Shown here: piece after piece, positions 8,119-19,083 of the stretch
Numbering within the stretch: position 1 is the first letter of the stretch
Layout of the letters: each line of letters opens with the position of its first letter
NCBI GenBank assembly: GCA_015501075.1
Contig: JADNYJ010000555.1
Coordinates: 1-20,830, forward strand
DNA length: 20,830 nucleotides
DNA from: Gymnopilus junonius
Lineage: Eukaryota > Basidiomycota > Agaricomycetes > Agaricales > Galerinaceae
Direction: 5' to 3'
Position numbers and translations under genes: made by a program
The notes under the pieces: generated by a model
Told to the model about the DNA's origin: nothing
Database searches by the model: none
Seen by the model: only the letters and a program-made list of their open reading frames with translations

Positions 8119-11100
8119 ATGTCTTCAAATCAACATGCTGTCGCGTCTGGCGACCTCGTCGACCTCGTCTCCTCGTCAGGAGCAGCGACCATCTACCCGT
8201 CTGACGACGCCATTCTCGCCGTTCTCCAAACCCGGTTTCGAGCAGATTTACCCTACACACGCATTGGAACGACCAATTTCATCGTTGTGAACCCCTACAA
8301 GACCCTTGCCAGCATTAACGATGTCAGTGCGAAGGAGTACGAAGAGCAGTGTTACAAAGACACCAGTCTTCCTGGCATGGGTGACTCACAAAGGCCATTG
8401 CAACCACATCTGTACGATTTGGCTGCCAGGGTGTATCTATTAATGAGGAGGACGAACCAGTCGCAGAGTGTCATATCAAGGTCAGCCATCTTCGTCGTTG
8501 AGCACTGCTAAACCTCTGCTGACAGTGATTGTATAGAGGTATCACTGGATCAGGGAAATCGTCTAGTCTGCGCCTGTTCTTGAACCAGGTGCTCAGGCTG
8601 TCCACTCATTCGAAGAAGGAGAACAAGCTTTCAGAGCAAATTAAGGCCATGCACACCGTGCTCGACTCTTTTGGCAACGCCAAAACTCTTATGAGCTCCA
8701 ACGCCTCTCGTCACGGCCGGTATCTCGAATTACACTTCAGCGACCGAGGCCGCATCAATGCTGCCAAAGTGCTCACATTTGACCTGGACAAATCTCGACT
8801 GACGAAACTCGCCCACGAAGAACGAACGTATCACATTTTTTACCAATTCATTGCTGGGGCCACACCCGCGGAAAGGGACACTTTCAGCCTAGAAGATCCC
8901 TCAGACTATGCTCTGCTCGCCTCGTCAGGGTGCTACCGCCTCCCTGCAGGCCCTTTCAGTGACGATTCGATCGCCATGGGCGAGCTGCGGTTGGCCATGC
9001 GGACTCTGGGCTTCAAGATGAAGCACATGACGTCTATATTTAGCCTCATCGTCGCCATCCTCCTGCTTGGGAATTTGCAGTTTGCAGAGGGCGATGCTCA
9101 TGATGTATCAGCTAGCATTAGCAATCCACACGTGCTGGACCAGGCCGCTAGGCTTTTAGGTGTTTCGTCGGACGACCTGTCGCAAATTTTAACAAACAAG
9201 ACGAGTTATGTGCGGAAGGAGCTGTTCACGGTGCTCTTGAATGCCGAGCAGAGCGCAAAGCAGCGGGACCAATGCGTCAAAGACCTCTATGCCATCTTGT
9301 TTGCTTTCATCGTCGAGACATGCAACCACCGACTGGCGCCAAGCTCAGCAGATCAGCCTTCACCCACGCAAATTGTGATGCTCGACCAGCCGGGGTTCCA
9401 AACCCGTGGTCCGGCTGGAACCACTTCCATGTCACTTTCGGGCACGCAACCCCTCATCTCGGCCTACGGTCAGAATGGATTCGACGAGTTCTGCATCAAC
9501 TTTGCCGATGAGATGCTTCATTCTTACGTTCTTCGCAACGCCTTTGAGGACGGAGTGGGGTATAACGCGCTAATGACCTCTGATGGCATCTCTCTTCCCT
9601 CAGTGTCTATTATGGATAACGGAGCCTGCATCGAACTCCTGCGGGGCTCACAGCTAAGCGAGAAGTCGCAGAGGAAGCCAGGGGGTCTTCTGGGCATAGT
9701 CAACAAAGCATGCTCATCCTTCAAATCGGGCAAGGGCGGGGATCAACGGGATGACGACCTTCTTCAGGAATTAAACTCCAAGTACAGTGTTCATTCTTCC
9801 TTTGTGGCGAGTCCTACCTCGGGAAGTGCGGCTGATAGGAGGCAATTTGGTATTAATCATTATGCGGGGTCTGCTTCATATGATGCTACCAATCTTGTGG
9901 AGAATGATGCGGATCTCGTCGATTCGGCATTTGTTTCGCTGCTCCGCGCCTCTTCCGATACTTTTGTTTCTAAGCTGCTTTCTGGGCCCAGTCTGGCGGC
10001 AGAGAGGCACAACAAGGACCAAAGCATCATTGTCCAAGCTCAAGTCTCTTCTCGTCCTCTTCGTCAACCTTCACCTATTCTTTCGTCATCTACCTCTCCT
10101 GAAGATGACCACCCACGTCTCGATCCCAGCAAAACATACCCCGTCACTACCCAACTCAACTTTGTCCTTTCCGAGATTTTCTCCGCACTTGACCGTACCC
10201 ACCTCTGGTCTATCTCTTGCATCCGTCCCAACGATTCTTCCTCTGCCAACTCATTTGACAAGCGACGTGTCAAAGCTCAAATACGTTCTCTGCTTCTTCC
10301 TGACCTCGTTGCGAGGAAGAGTGTGGATTATATCGTTAGCTATGAGCTAGACGAGTTCTGCGACCGCTATGTACCCACAATGAGAGGTGAGACTAGGGAG
10401 AGGATCATTCAGTGTGCGAGGGCGAATGGATGGAAGGAAGGGGCTGATTACGTTTGTGGCAATAATCGTATTTGGCTTGCGTATGGCGCCTGGAAGATCG
10501 TTGAGGATATTCTCAGGACCCAAGAAGAGAGGAATAGGACCAGCGGGGATGAGCCGACGGAGGAGGACTTCGGTGCTGATGATAACACCGAATACACTCA
10601 TGGTGAAGGCGGATTGGCCCCGCCTTCGATGGGTTACTTTGGTGACAGCGCCGATAACTTGCTGGTGACTAGGACAGGCCCTGACGGCAGCAAGTACCAG
10701 GACCCAAATGCTCAATATGGGTCTGGTGGGCTTGCAACTCCTAATACACCCTATGGTCAGTGGGGATCGGAGTACGACAAGAAGGAGGGCGAACTTGGCA
10801 CGCCTGAACTACCTTACGGTGGTGGGTCGAGGAAGGAGGAGGCTGGCATAGTCGTGAACAGTGCTCCGCCCGTGGAGGAGGTGCCGACAAGCAAGGCGCG
10901 CCGCTGGTGGTTGCGCATGGTCTGGTTGACAACGTTCTGGATTCCCGGCTTTGCCTTGAAAAGCATTGGGCGGATGAAGCGTCCCGATGTACAGCTAGCA
11001 TGGAGGGAAAAGGTCACAATCTTCTGGCTCATCTTCCTTTTTAACGCCGTCGTCATTTTCTATATTATCGAGTTCGGAAGGTTGCTCTGTCCCAACTTCG

Positions 11101-14100
11101 GTAAAGCATGGTCTCTCAATGAGGTGGGGGAGCATACGGGAAACAGTGATTATTGGGTAACCATCCAAGGCGTTGTCTACGACGTGTCCAACTTCATTCA
11201 CGGCGACCACTCTAACGGGTACTTTGGCGTCAAATCCAACTCTCCGGACGTCCTAGCCGCCATGGCAGGTCAAGACCTCACTTACTACTTTCCTCCTCCC
11301 CTTGTCCTCGGATGTGCGGGTTTGGTCACGGACCCTACGCTTTCCCTGACAAGGCAGAATTGGACTGATATTGCACCACTTGCTCATCATGTTAGCGGAG
11401 CTCTGCAGACGGAGGTTCCAGATATGGAGAAGACGGATTGGTATTCGACCGTGTTCTTCCCTAAGATGCAGACATTCAAGAAGGGTCCGCTGGTATATAC
11501 GCGAAAATCTGTGGCTATCGCTGCTGCGGATCAGAATGAACAAAAGTACGTTGTTCTCTTTCCTTTTATACCGAGGGCTGGGATTAATGGACCAATTCAT
11601 TAGGATCTGGGGCTTCTATAACAACAAGTTATACGATTTGACTGACTATGTCTACACCCTTGGACTTTCGAACAATAACCCTTCCATGGCTTGGATGAAC
11701 TCTGATTTCGTTGCCGTCTTCGAACAGCAATCTGGGCAGGATCTCACAAAACCTCTCGATGCCGTTTATGCCAAGATGGATGCGCAGACGAAGGCTCAAC
11801 ATATGGATTGTCTAGAAAACGTGTTCCTTTCTGGCGAGGCGGACTTTAGGAAGAGTGCCAGGTGCCAGGTTCAGAATTACTTGTTGATTATCATATCGGG
11901 TATTTTGATGGCGAGTATCTTGCTGAAGTGTAAGTTTCTCCCTTACCAAGTCCTTTCTTTCCCGCACGAAGTGTTAATGGTTCTTTTATGTGCTTGATAG
12001 TCCTGGCTGCTCTTCAACTCGGAAGTAAACGCACACCCGAGCTCCAAGACAAGTTCGTGCTCTGTCAAGTGCCGTGCTATACCGAAGGAGAGGACTCTCT
12101 CCGCAGGACCATCGACTCCCTCGCCGCGCTCAACTACGATGACAAGCGCAAGCTCATCTTCATCATTTGCGATGGCAACATCATTGGAAGCGGGAACGAT
12201 CGCACCACCCCCAGGATCGTTTTAGACATTCTTGGAGTCGACCCCAAGCTGGACCCGGAGCCGCTGCTGTTCAAGAGTGTTGGTGAAGGTAGCAAGGCGT
12301 TGAATTATGGCAAGATTTATTCTGGATTGTACGAGTTCGAAGGTCATGTCGTCCCGTATGTGCTCTTTTTCCTCCTCTCTCTGTGATGACGTGGCTGACC
12401 ATTCTTCAGGTACATGGTCGTCGTCAAAGTCGGCAAGCCCACTGAAAGGTCCAAGCCTGGTAACCGTGGCAAGCGAGACTCTCAGATCCTCTTATTACAC
12501 TACCTCAATCGTGTCCACTTCGATCTTCCGATGTCTCCTTTGGAATTGGAAATCTATCATCAGATGCGCAACGTCATTGGCATTGATCCAGCTTTCTATG
12601 AGTATATTTTCACAGTGGACGCTGATACGGTATGCCTTCTCTTCCTTCTCCATCCTGCTGATCTGTGCTGATCTGCTCCGATCTGTTGCAGACTGTCACC
12701 CCGGAATCTCTCAACCGATTAGTTGCTTCCAGTTCAGATGACTCGAAGATCATTGGTATTTGCGGTGAAACCAAGCTCACGAACGAGGAAGGATCCTGGT
12801 GGACTATGATTCAAGTTTATGAATACTATATCTCCCACCATTTGTCCAAGGCCTTCGAGTCTCTCTTCGGCTCCGTCACTTGTTTGCCCGGATGTTTCTC
12901 TCTATACCGTGTGCGTACGGCTGACAAAGGACGGCCCATTATCATCTCCAACCGTATCATCGAGGAGTACGCGGAACCGAATGTGGATACGCTGCACAAG
13001 AAGAACTTGTTCTCGCTCGGAGAAGATCGATTCTTGACAACCTTACTGATGAAGCATTTCCCGACTTACAAGACGAAGTTCCAGCCTGATGCTACAGCAC
13101 ATACGATGGCGCCCGAGTCGTGGAGGGTGTTGTTCTCTCAGAGACGTCGTTGGATCAACTCCACCGTTCACAATCTTTGCGAGCTCATCATTCTACCGGA
13201 ATTGTTTGGATTCTGCTGTTTCTCTATGAGATTCTTCGTGTTTATTGATCTCGTTGGAACTATGGTCGGTCGTTTGGTACTTTGAATGTCATTCCTGTTT
13301 ACTTAAAGCCTTATGTGTTAGATCCTCCCCGCTACTGTTGTATATGTAAGCCTTTGTTATTGCTTTCTCAAGTGCATTGAGTTAACTTTTGCTTAGCTTA
13401 TATACCTCATCGTTGTTGTTGCCATTCGTGCCGCCGCTTTGCCCACCATTGCTCTTGTCATGTTAGCAGTTACCTATGGTTTGCAGGTATGTCTCCGTCG
13501 TCTCCGATGACGACCAGTTCGCTCATGAAGTTGGTATAGGCGATCATCTTCATCATCAAACGAGAGTTCATGCTTGTCGGATGGATGGTTGTATACCTAC
13601 TTTCGTTAGTGCCATTTCTTCTCTGCTTTGCCTGCCAGCTGACCCTGCCTCAAGATACCCTGTTTACAGTTTCTTCCTCCCCGTTTATTCGTTCTGGTGT
13701 ATGGACGAGTTTAGCTGGGGTAATACCCCGTGTTGTCATTGGTGAAGGAAAGGACAAGAAGGTCATCACGAACGAGGATGAGAAGTTTGATGAGTCTAAT
13801 GATTCCTCTCAAGAAGTTCAGTGGTATGTTTCTTCACGTTCTTCTTAATTATGTTGTTCTCATCTTCTACCTTTAGAATATGAGGCAGAAGCATGGGAAT
13901 CGGGCACCCACCATTCTGATGACACTGGATACGATACCAAGCGTTCTCGTTCTCAAGCTCCACGTTCGCGAGAAGAGTCGCCGCACCCCTACAACGAACC
14001 TTCTCAGTCGGGTGATTACTACCGTGACACCAACTTGATCAACAATAACTCAACTTCTAACTTCCGAACGGGCGGTAGTCAGCAGTCTCATAGCAATATT

Positions 14101-14687
14101 TCGCATCAAGGCCCACCACAAATGCCCTTCTCGCAATATGGCTTACCACAGATTCCCCTTATGCCCTTCGGAAGTGGGCCCGGTTCGGTTGCGGGTGGTT
14201 CTGACTACGGTCATATGCCCATGGCGCCAATGGCTACTCCAATGGGCTACCAGACTACAGGTAGCATGTATGGAATGATGCCACCGACTTTAGCCCCAAT
14301 GATGACGGGAATGAGCATGTTTGGGGGCGGAGGAAGTGTCAATGGTTCTCAAACAGGGGCAGCTGGCTTGCCTCAGCAGCGTCCTATGTCCACATTCTCA
14401 ATGGCGACATCTGTCAATCCTTTCGCTGGCCCTAATATGAATCCTAACCCTACTGATGATGAATTATTCAACGCACTCCGAACCTACCTGAGCACTCAGG
14501 ACTTGATGACAGTAACCAAAAAGTAAGGTTTTCTTTCCTGCTACGTGAATTGATATTTGATATTGATGATTTATTTCCTTCTAGAACTGCCCGAGAGGCA
14601 ATAGCGGCTCGCTTCCCCAAGGCAGATCTCTCTCCACGAAAGGACTTTTTAAATCAATCCATCGATAAGATTCTCTCTGAATCATAG
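8119..14687 (+). CDS. Chitin synthase with N-terminal myosin-like motor (class V type), 12 exons
   Basis: Family 2 glycosyltransferase that polymerises GlcNAc from UDP-GlcNAc into wall chitin. Exons: 8119-8480, 8537-11545, 11604-11929, 12001-12355, 12410-12629, 12692-13264, 13322-13345, 13397-13486, 13540-13604, 13655-13823, 13877-14522, 14585-14687. This gives about 1,979 residues once two +1 shifts in exon 10 are discounted, a normal length for the family. A myosin-like head (about 1-760) has P-loop GITGSGKS (122-129), a worn switch I (SSNASRHGR) and switch II DQPGFQ (404-409). Membrane segments at about 911-930 and 947-969 precede a cytochrome b5-like region (from 975). The catalytic core shows DGN (1290), VDADT (1420-1424), EDR (1535-1537) and QRRRW (1574-1578). 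Helices to about 1700, a Met/Gly/Pro-rich linker and a DEK_C domain follow. ATG 8119 opens the frame after a pyrimidine tract. Confidence 0.93.
13726..13729 (+). other. Frameshift site 1 in the chitin synthase (CCCC where CCC is expected)
   Basis: Exon 10 reads [14 protein letters not shown] in one frame, then [12 protein letters not shown] in the next. Both halves match the conserved end of the membrane region in class V chitin synthases (WGNTR). One extra C in the run 13726-13729 explains the switch. Read literally, the protein stops at the TGA 13743-13745 and loses its last 280 or so residues, including DEK_C. No intron with usable borders restores the frame. Confidence 0.8.
13798..13799 (+). 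other. Frameshift site 2 in the chitin synthase (AA where A is expected)
   Basis: After EKFDES (ending TCT 13795-13797), one extra A separates the next conserved block [16 protein letters not shown]. The block continues through a clean intron (13824-13876, GTATGT..TTTAG) into exon 11. Removing one base here and one at 13726-13729 makes the whole 12-exon coding length divisible by three. Confidence 0.75.
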
Positions 14688-16052
14688 ACTATCCTTTACG
14701 TTTTTTCCTCGCTTCATCAAACTAATTCATCTTTTATGTCGGTCGTTTTATGAACAATCATTATAGATTAATTGGACATACCTGGTTATTTACCTAGCTA
14801 CTCTACTCGCTGTGTCTCTTGACTTCGTACTCTCTACCTCAGCTACACACATACCATTGCATTGGACTTCTTCATTTTCATCGTAATATGTACGCAAGGA
14901 GTAGTAGGATGAATTATTGGACCTGTTTTGTTGATTTTAGATTGTCCGTTGTTTACATACACGCAAGCTCCTCTTCCTTCCTGACCGGTCCACCACCCTT
15001 CCTCGGGTCCTCAGCAGGTTTACATACCTTGGGGCAAATGTACGAGCAATGAGAGTAGCCTCAGGCCCGGCTACCCGCAACGAAGTGTGAAAACCACGAA
15101 CCAGCCCTAGGAAAAAAATGGCAGGCCTTATCCTTTCCAAAGAGCCTTGCGACTTCGCTCAGTTGACCTTTCCGCAATGTAAGCAGGATGTTGTCTTTTC
15201 TGCGCTTTGTCGAGGCTTGAAGCTCGTTGTTGATCTCGTGCCCTTCAAGGAACATACTGATATAAGCCCAACCTCAAATGTCTGGTTTCGATGGGGGATC
15301 GAGTCTAGAATACTGTCGAAGACTCGATGCCATTGCGTTCAAGCCGTCGAGCAGGACGTACCCATGGAGATATAACTGGCTGTGAAGCATACATGAGGTT
15401 CTGGATGACAAGAAAGAAAAGAAAAGGCGAACGAACGGATGGTATATGTCTCCGAGCCAGTAACGTATACATTACCGGTTGAAGGACGCTGTGTACATGA
15501 AGCAGCCATCCACTTACTTGGCCATCTTCACGCAGTCGAACTCCCAGCCCTTATCCTAATCCCAGCCCTTGAAGGTCATAAAGTATCACCGCTCTGTAAA
15601 GATGAGAATATAATCCGCGGGCGAGATTACGATTGAAGATCCATATTAGCTGGAAGTCCTCTGAGCAGCCACAGACCAGGTCTTGCACGCGATAAACTAG
15701 ATACGTCGAATGTCTTGAAGGCCGCGTGTATATCGTACACGTATATGTTGTCCACTCTCCGTTATACCAGCGCAGTAAGAATCTATGGCTCTGTTCGAAG
15801 TCGGCGCATTTCAATTGGTGCTTTTTCTAAGTAGGCAATTAGCCCAGCAGTTCATTCAATCATTTTGTTAAGGACGAAATTGACGAATTTTGACACGGCA
15901 CCCTTCGTTCTTCACACTGCCTGATACATCATAGCAGCCAGGTCTTACAGAAGTACAAGGTCAGTGTTGACGTTGAAATTTGAAACCTCGAAACGAAAGC
16001 AGTTGGAAGGAAATATATTTTTTGAACTCGCGATGTCAACATGTTACCGATC
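14688..16052. other. Intergenic, no recognised gene
   Basis: This is the 3' flank of the chitin synthase and part of the gap to the convergent oxidase gene. Open frames of 64-87 codons exist (for example plus 15118-15375 and minus 15551-15814), but they have no motif, no splice structure and no consistent strand. A short imperfect duplication (CCCAGCCCTT twice, 15543-15570) is the only small repeat noted. No tRNA-like fold with A and B boxes was seen. Confidence 0.5.
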
Positions 16053-16171
16053 ACTGACAAGGATGTGACGGTGATCGCATTTGTCACGTGACGTGCTTTG
16101 GCAACTCATGCAGAATCAGCACTTGCTCAGCACACAGCACAAGTGACGTTGCAATTATTATCCTTGTCAGT
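16053..16171. repeat. 119-bp MITE-like unit with 12-bp inverted ends and an E-box palindrome
   Basis: ACTGACAAGGAT at 16053-16064 is a perfect reverse complement of 16160-16171. Partial complementarity continues inward (GTGACG/CGTCAC elements near both ends). A 10-bp palindrome GTCACGTGAC lies at 16083-16092, followed by a second ACGTG. No target duplication is clear, so a mobile origin is a guess. It could equally be a structured regulatory or terminator region downstream of the two convergent genes. Confidence 0.4.
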
Positions 16172-16550
16172 CCTTTTCACACCTCGAGATTCTAACCAAA
16201 TAAAGTTTGAATTGGGACTGGTCTAGGTCCAAGACGCTGTCACATTTATCGTCTGTTGGCACGAAATAGCAATGGAATAAATAGGCTTCAAGCCTTCCAC
16301 ACCACGCTTATGATAAGTAGGAGACGCAACGAGGACACGACTACACAGCTAAAATTATGATAAAGGGATTTGGCGAATACATCGTGTCGTTAACGCACGA
16401 AATGCTACACGCATGTGGATATTTGATGTGTTTCAAAGGGACAACTTAAATAGATACGGTGTAATTTATCCTGTATGGACAATATTCGGCAGAAGTATTA
16501 CATGGCTCAGTGTACGAAATTTACGTCAAACGAAGGAGCTGGCAAGCGAC
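16172..16550. other. 3' flank of the oxidase gene, no gene
   Basis: AT-rich sequence with several AATAAA-like stretches in both directions (for example around 16199 and 16274). It probably holds the 3' UTR of the minus-strand oxidase. No coding frame of note beyond a 73-codon shadow frame overlapping the oxidase end. Confidence 0.4.
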
Positions 16551-19059
16551 CTAGTTACCCACAGTAGTGTTTGGGTAACACTTGTAACGAGGATCTTGAG
16601 CTCCTTTCCAGCCGACTATAGAGAGAGAAATTGATTTAGTCTTCATGATGAGCAATAAATGAAAAAGAGTAGGGAAAAGACGTACCGCAGTTCCAGCAAT
16701 CGGAGAAGATGGTTGGGGTCACTGGTTCAACAATTCATTAGTCCCTTGACGAAGCTAGAATAACAGAATAATACATACTACTTCTGCTTGATTGCCAATA
16801 ATTTGGCATAATTAGTGGCACCCCAGTAGGCATCAATGTAATTGGGTTCATAGACGTCTGCCTCGTTCTATGAAGGCTCTGAGTAAGAATGACTTATTTC
16901 ATAGAATCCAAATGGAGAAACTCACGAAGTAAACAGCTGCACCAGGAGTCCTCTGGCGAACAACAGCCCACTGTTGTTCCAACTTGTTGTACAAGCCGAC
17001 ACGCTCAGAGAGTGTGGAATTGAAGTTCCAGTAGTAGCTGATCAAACTCTGTTTTCGAACCGCAAATCAACTCGCTTCCTGGTTCAAGTAACAAGGGGAC
17101 GTACGTGCCAAACAGCAGTGCGCCATGCAGGATTGATAGAGGTGCCGTTGTCGAAGTCCTTGAAGGCAAAGGGGGCCACAGAAAGAATTTGACCAAACTC
17201 AGACGAAACTACACCATCGACGAGCGAGTCAATGAGAGTCTCGTCTGTGAACTTGTCGGCTGGAATGAGGCGACTCGCTAATACTTGAGGTCTACCGGAG
17301 GCCTAAATCAAGGAGGTAAGTACCGAGCTAAGTACTACCGCATTTTTCTTGAAAAACTCACATCGGTGTTGGACGCAATAAAGGTATCGTAGAATTCGGT
17401 GTATGAATCCATTACGAAGAAAGTTGTAGTTCCCCCAACGGAGGCAAACGCTTCAACGGCGCCAGCAGCGGACTGTTGGGCAGCAGTGCTATTGAGATTG
17501 GGTTGGCCCATATGCCACTAGCTCCAGGAGGCTATCAAAAACAAAGGTCAGGTACAAACACTTCTTTAGCAGCAATATCAACGCACTGTGATGTATCCTC
17601 CCCAACCGTCACTGGCCATTTGCCACTGCACTCTTGGCAAGAGCTTTGAGCAGCTTAGTTGAATTCTCCGCTGTGGCATTATAGGTGCCTAATAGACTAA
17701 ATTCCAGATACTTAAGCCGTCGTTGCAGAAGCCATGAAACGAATGACTTACGCTTGAACAGTGACCTGAGGTGAAGCAATGTGTGTGCTCTCAATGACGA
17801 CTCCGAACGTTCCTCCGCCTCCACCACGGAGAGCAAAGAAAAGGTCGGTGTTTTGGCACTTGTTCGCGATGCGATATTGACCATCTGGGGTGACGATTTT
17901 GAACTCCAAGACACGGTCGACACCTAGGCCCATTGATGGTGATAGTCCGCCATGTCCACCGCCCTGAGAAAGATTTTAGCCAAAAATAGTCCATACTGGT
18001 TCATCGCGACGCACCATCACCCATCCACCAGAGAGGCCGACACCAGGGTCAGCTCCTGCCACAACAGTAACGTTGTTAGCGGCTGCGAAAGCATAGACAG
18101 TTTCGAACTGCTGGCCAGCCTATTCCTTTGCTTAACTTTCCCTCTAGAAGATAAATCTAAATTTAAACTTACGCCAACGGTGATAGCAGTTGTTGGATTG
18201 CCTGAGCAGCCAGTTGGCACAAAAGTGCGATTCAAGACAAGCTAACAGGTTGGTCAGACAGCTATTTCCAGATGAAGAGAAATGAAGGCACACCTTGTCA
18301 AGGTGGTGGGTCTGTAGGGTAACCACGAGTATGAGATATCAAAAAAAATATATTATTGGGAGTAGTCTTACCCACAGAGCCAAAGACCCTGGTGCAGCAC
18401 TGCGGCCAATGTAGTCATGCTAGAAACCGGTTTCATCATTAAACGCTCCAAAAGAACAAAGCCGCCGAGCGTACCCCAGTGTTTTTAATGACCAGAGGGA
18501 CTTGATCACTTTTGGAGAAAGTGAAAGCCGCAATTACATCGCTAGGGCCGGTAACGTCAATCTGGAGCAATCATAACCATCAAGAAGCCATGAATGTCGG
18601 GGGTAAGACGTACGTAGTAATTCGATATACTTCCTTGTCGACATTGTGCGGGAGGCGCGAAAGCTTGAGGGTTCGTAGCGTTTGTCCAATCCAGAAGACA
18701 TTCGTCCCCAGTTGTCTGACAGGTCTCCCACTGAATGATTTCATACGCTCCAAAATGGTCAGAACGGAAAACTGCCGGGAAGGTTACAGATTAGCAAGTG
18801 GAAGGAAGGGGCACAATTCGCAAAACCCACTGTGATTTTCATAATTGGTCTGAATGTCTGAGCACTCAGTCGGGTTTGGTACATTTGGTGCGCCTCCATT
18901 CAGGAGGGAAAAGCATGGCTGAGCAAGCGGTACCCCGACTTGTAAACGCCCTCCAACTGTGCTATTGAGAGCATTCCAGGCCGGAGAAGTACCTCTCGTG
19001 GCTGCTGCGAGATTTAAGAGAAAGAATGAGGAGACTAATGAGCCGAACATCGTCGACAT
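16551..19059 (-). CDS. Secreted FAD-dependent oxidoreductase (BBE-like, FAD_binding_4), 15 exons
   Basis: Exons on the minus strand: 19059-18831, 18771-18614, 18561-18475, 18419-18372, 18311-18294, 18241-18173, 18119-18015, 17963-17752, 17696-17587, 17531-17362, 17302-17105, 17048-16926, 16867-16779, 16721-16686, 16615-16551. About 571 residues after allowing for three one-base indels. The N-terminus [20 protein letters not shown] is a signal peptide; four N-terminal cysteines suggest disulfides. The FAD domain shows [12 protein letters not shown] (His at about 159, likely the covalent FAD site), [20 protein letters not shown] and [10 protein letters not shown]. The berberine-bridge-type end reads [15 protein letters not shown] and [16 protein letters not shown]. 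The cysteine that gives a second flavin link in many relatives appears replaced (VAGADPGVG), so single attachment is inferred. Substrate unknown. ATG 19083 is also in frame, but TATAAA sits only 6-11 bp before it, favouring 19059 or 19050. Confidence 0.88.
16702..16703 (-). other. Frameshift site 3 in the oxidase (extra C)
   Basis: Exon 14 should read DPNHLLDCWNC, as the neighbouring paralogue reads DPNHLLDCWHC at 20364-20330. Here the codons run CTT CTC C GAT, with one extra C. The last exon ([15 protein letters not shown]) is in frame only if that base is skipped, so the paralogue comparison within the window supports the indel directly. Confidence 0.8.
17500..17502 (-). other. Frameshift site 2 in the oxidase (missing C) or alternative acceptor
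   Basis: Exon 10 starts [11 protein letters not shown] and continues one frame away as [22 protein letters not shown] run (minus strand) with one base missing would join them. An alternative 3' splice site after CTAG, 14 bases further in, would instead give [12 protein letters not shown] with no indel. The preferred intron (17532-17586, 55 nt) matches the size of its neighbours; the alternative would be 69 nt. Confidence 0.5.
17616..17626 (-). other. Frameshift site 1 in the oxidase (extra G)
   Basis: Minus-strand exon 9 reads [13 protein letters not shown] and then, one base later, [12 protein letters not shown], a conserved block of the family. GG at 17623-17624 where one G is expected explains the shift. 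The uncorrected frame stops at TGA 17609-17611. Confidence 0.75.
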
Positions 19060-19083
19060 GGTCTCTACTAGTTCGTCCAACAT

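Noticed and set aside
9787..10350. 187-codon plus-strand frame inside the chitin synthase
   Set aside because: It overlaps the long exon 2 in another frame; exon 2 has continuous family similarity, this frame has none.
15060..15110. Possible tRNA-like segment (GGCTACCCGCAACG..)
   Set aside because: No A box, B box (GGTTCGANTCC) or cloverleaf pairing could be assembled.
15118..15814. Candidate small genes between the chitin synthase and the oxidase
   Set aside because: The frames are short, on opposite strands, carry no domain or splice evidence, and are of a length expected by chance.
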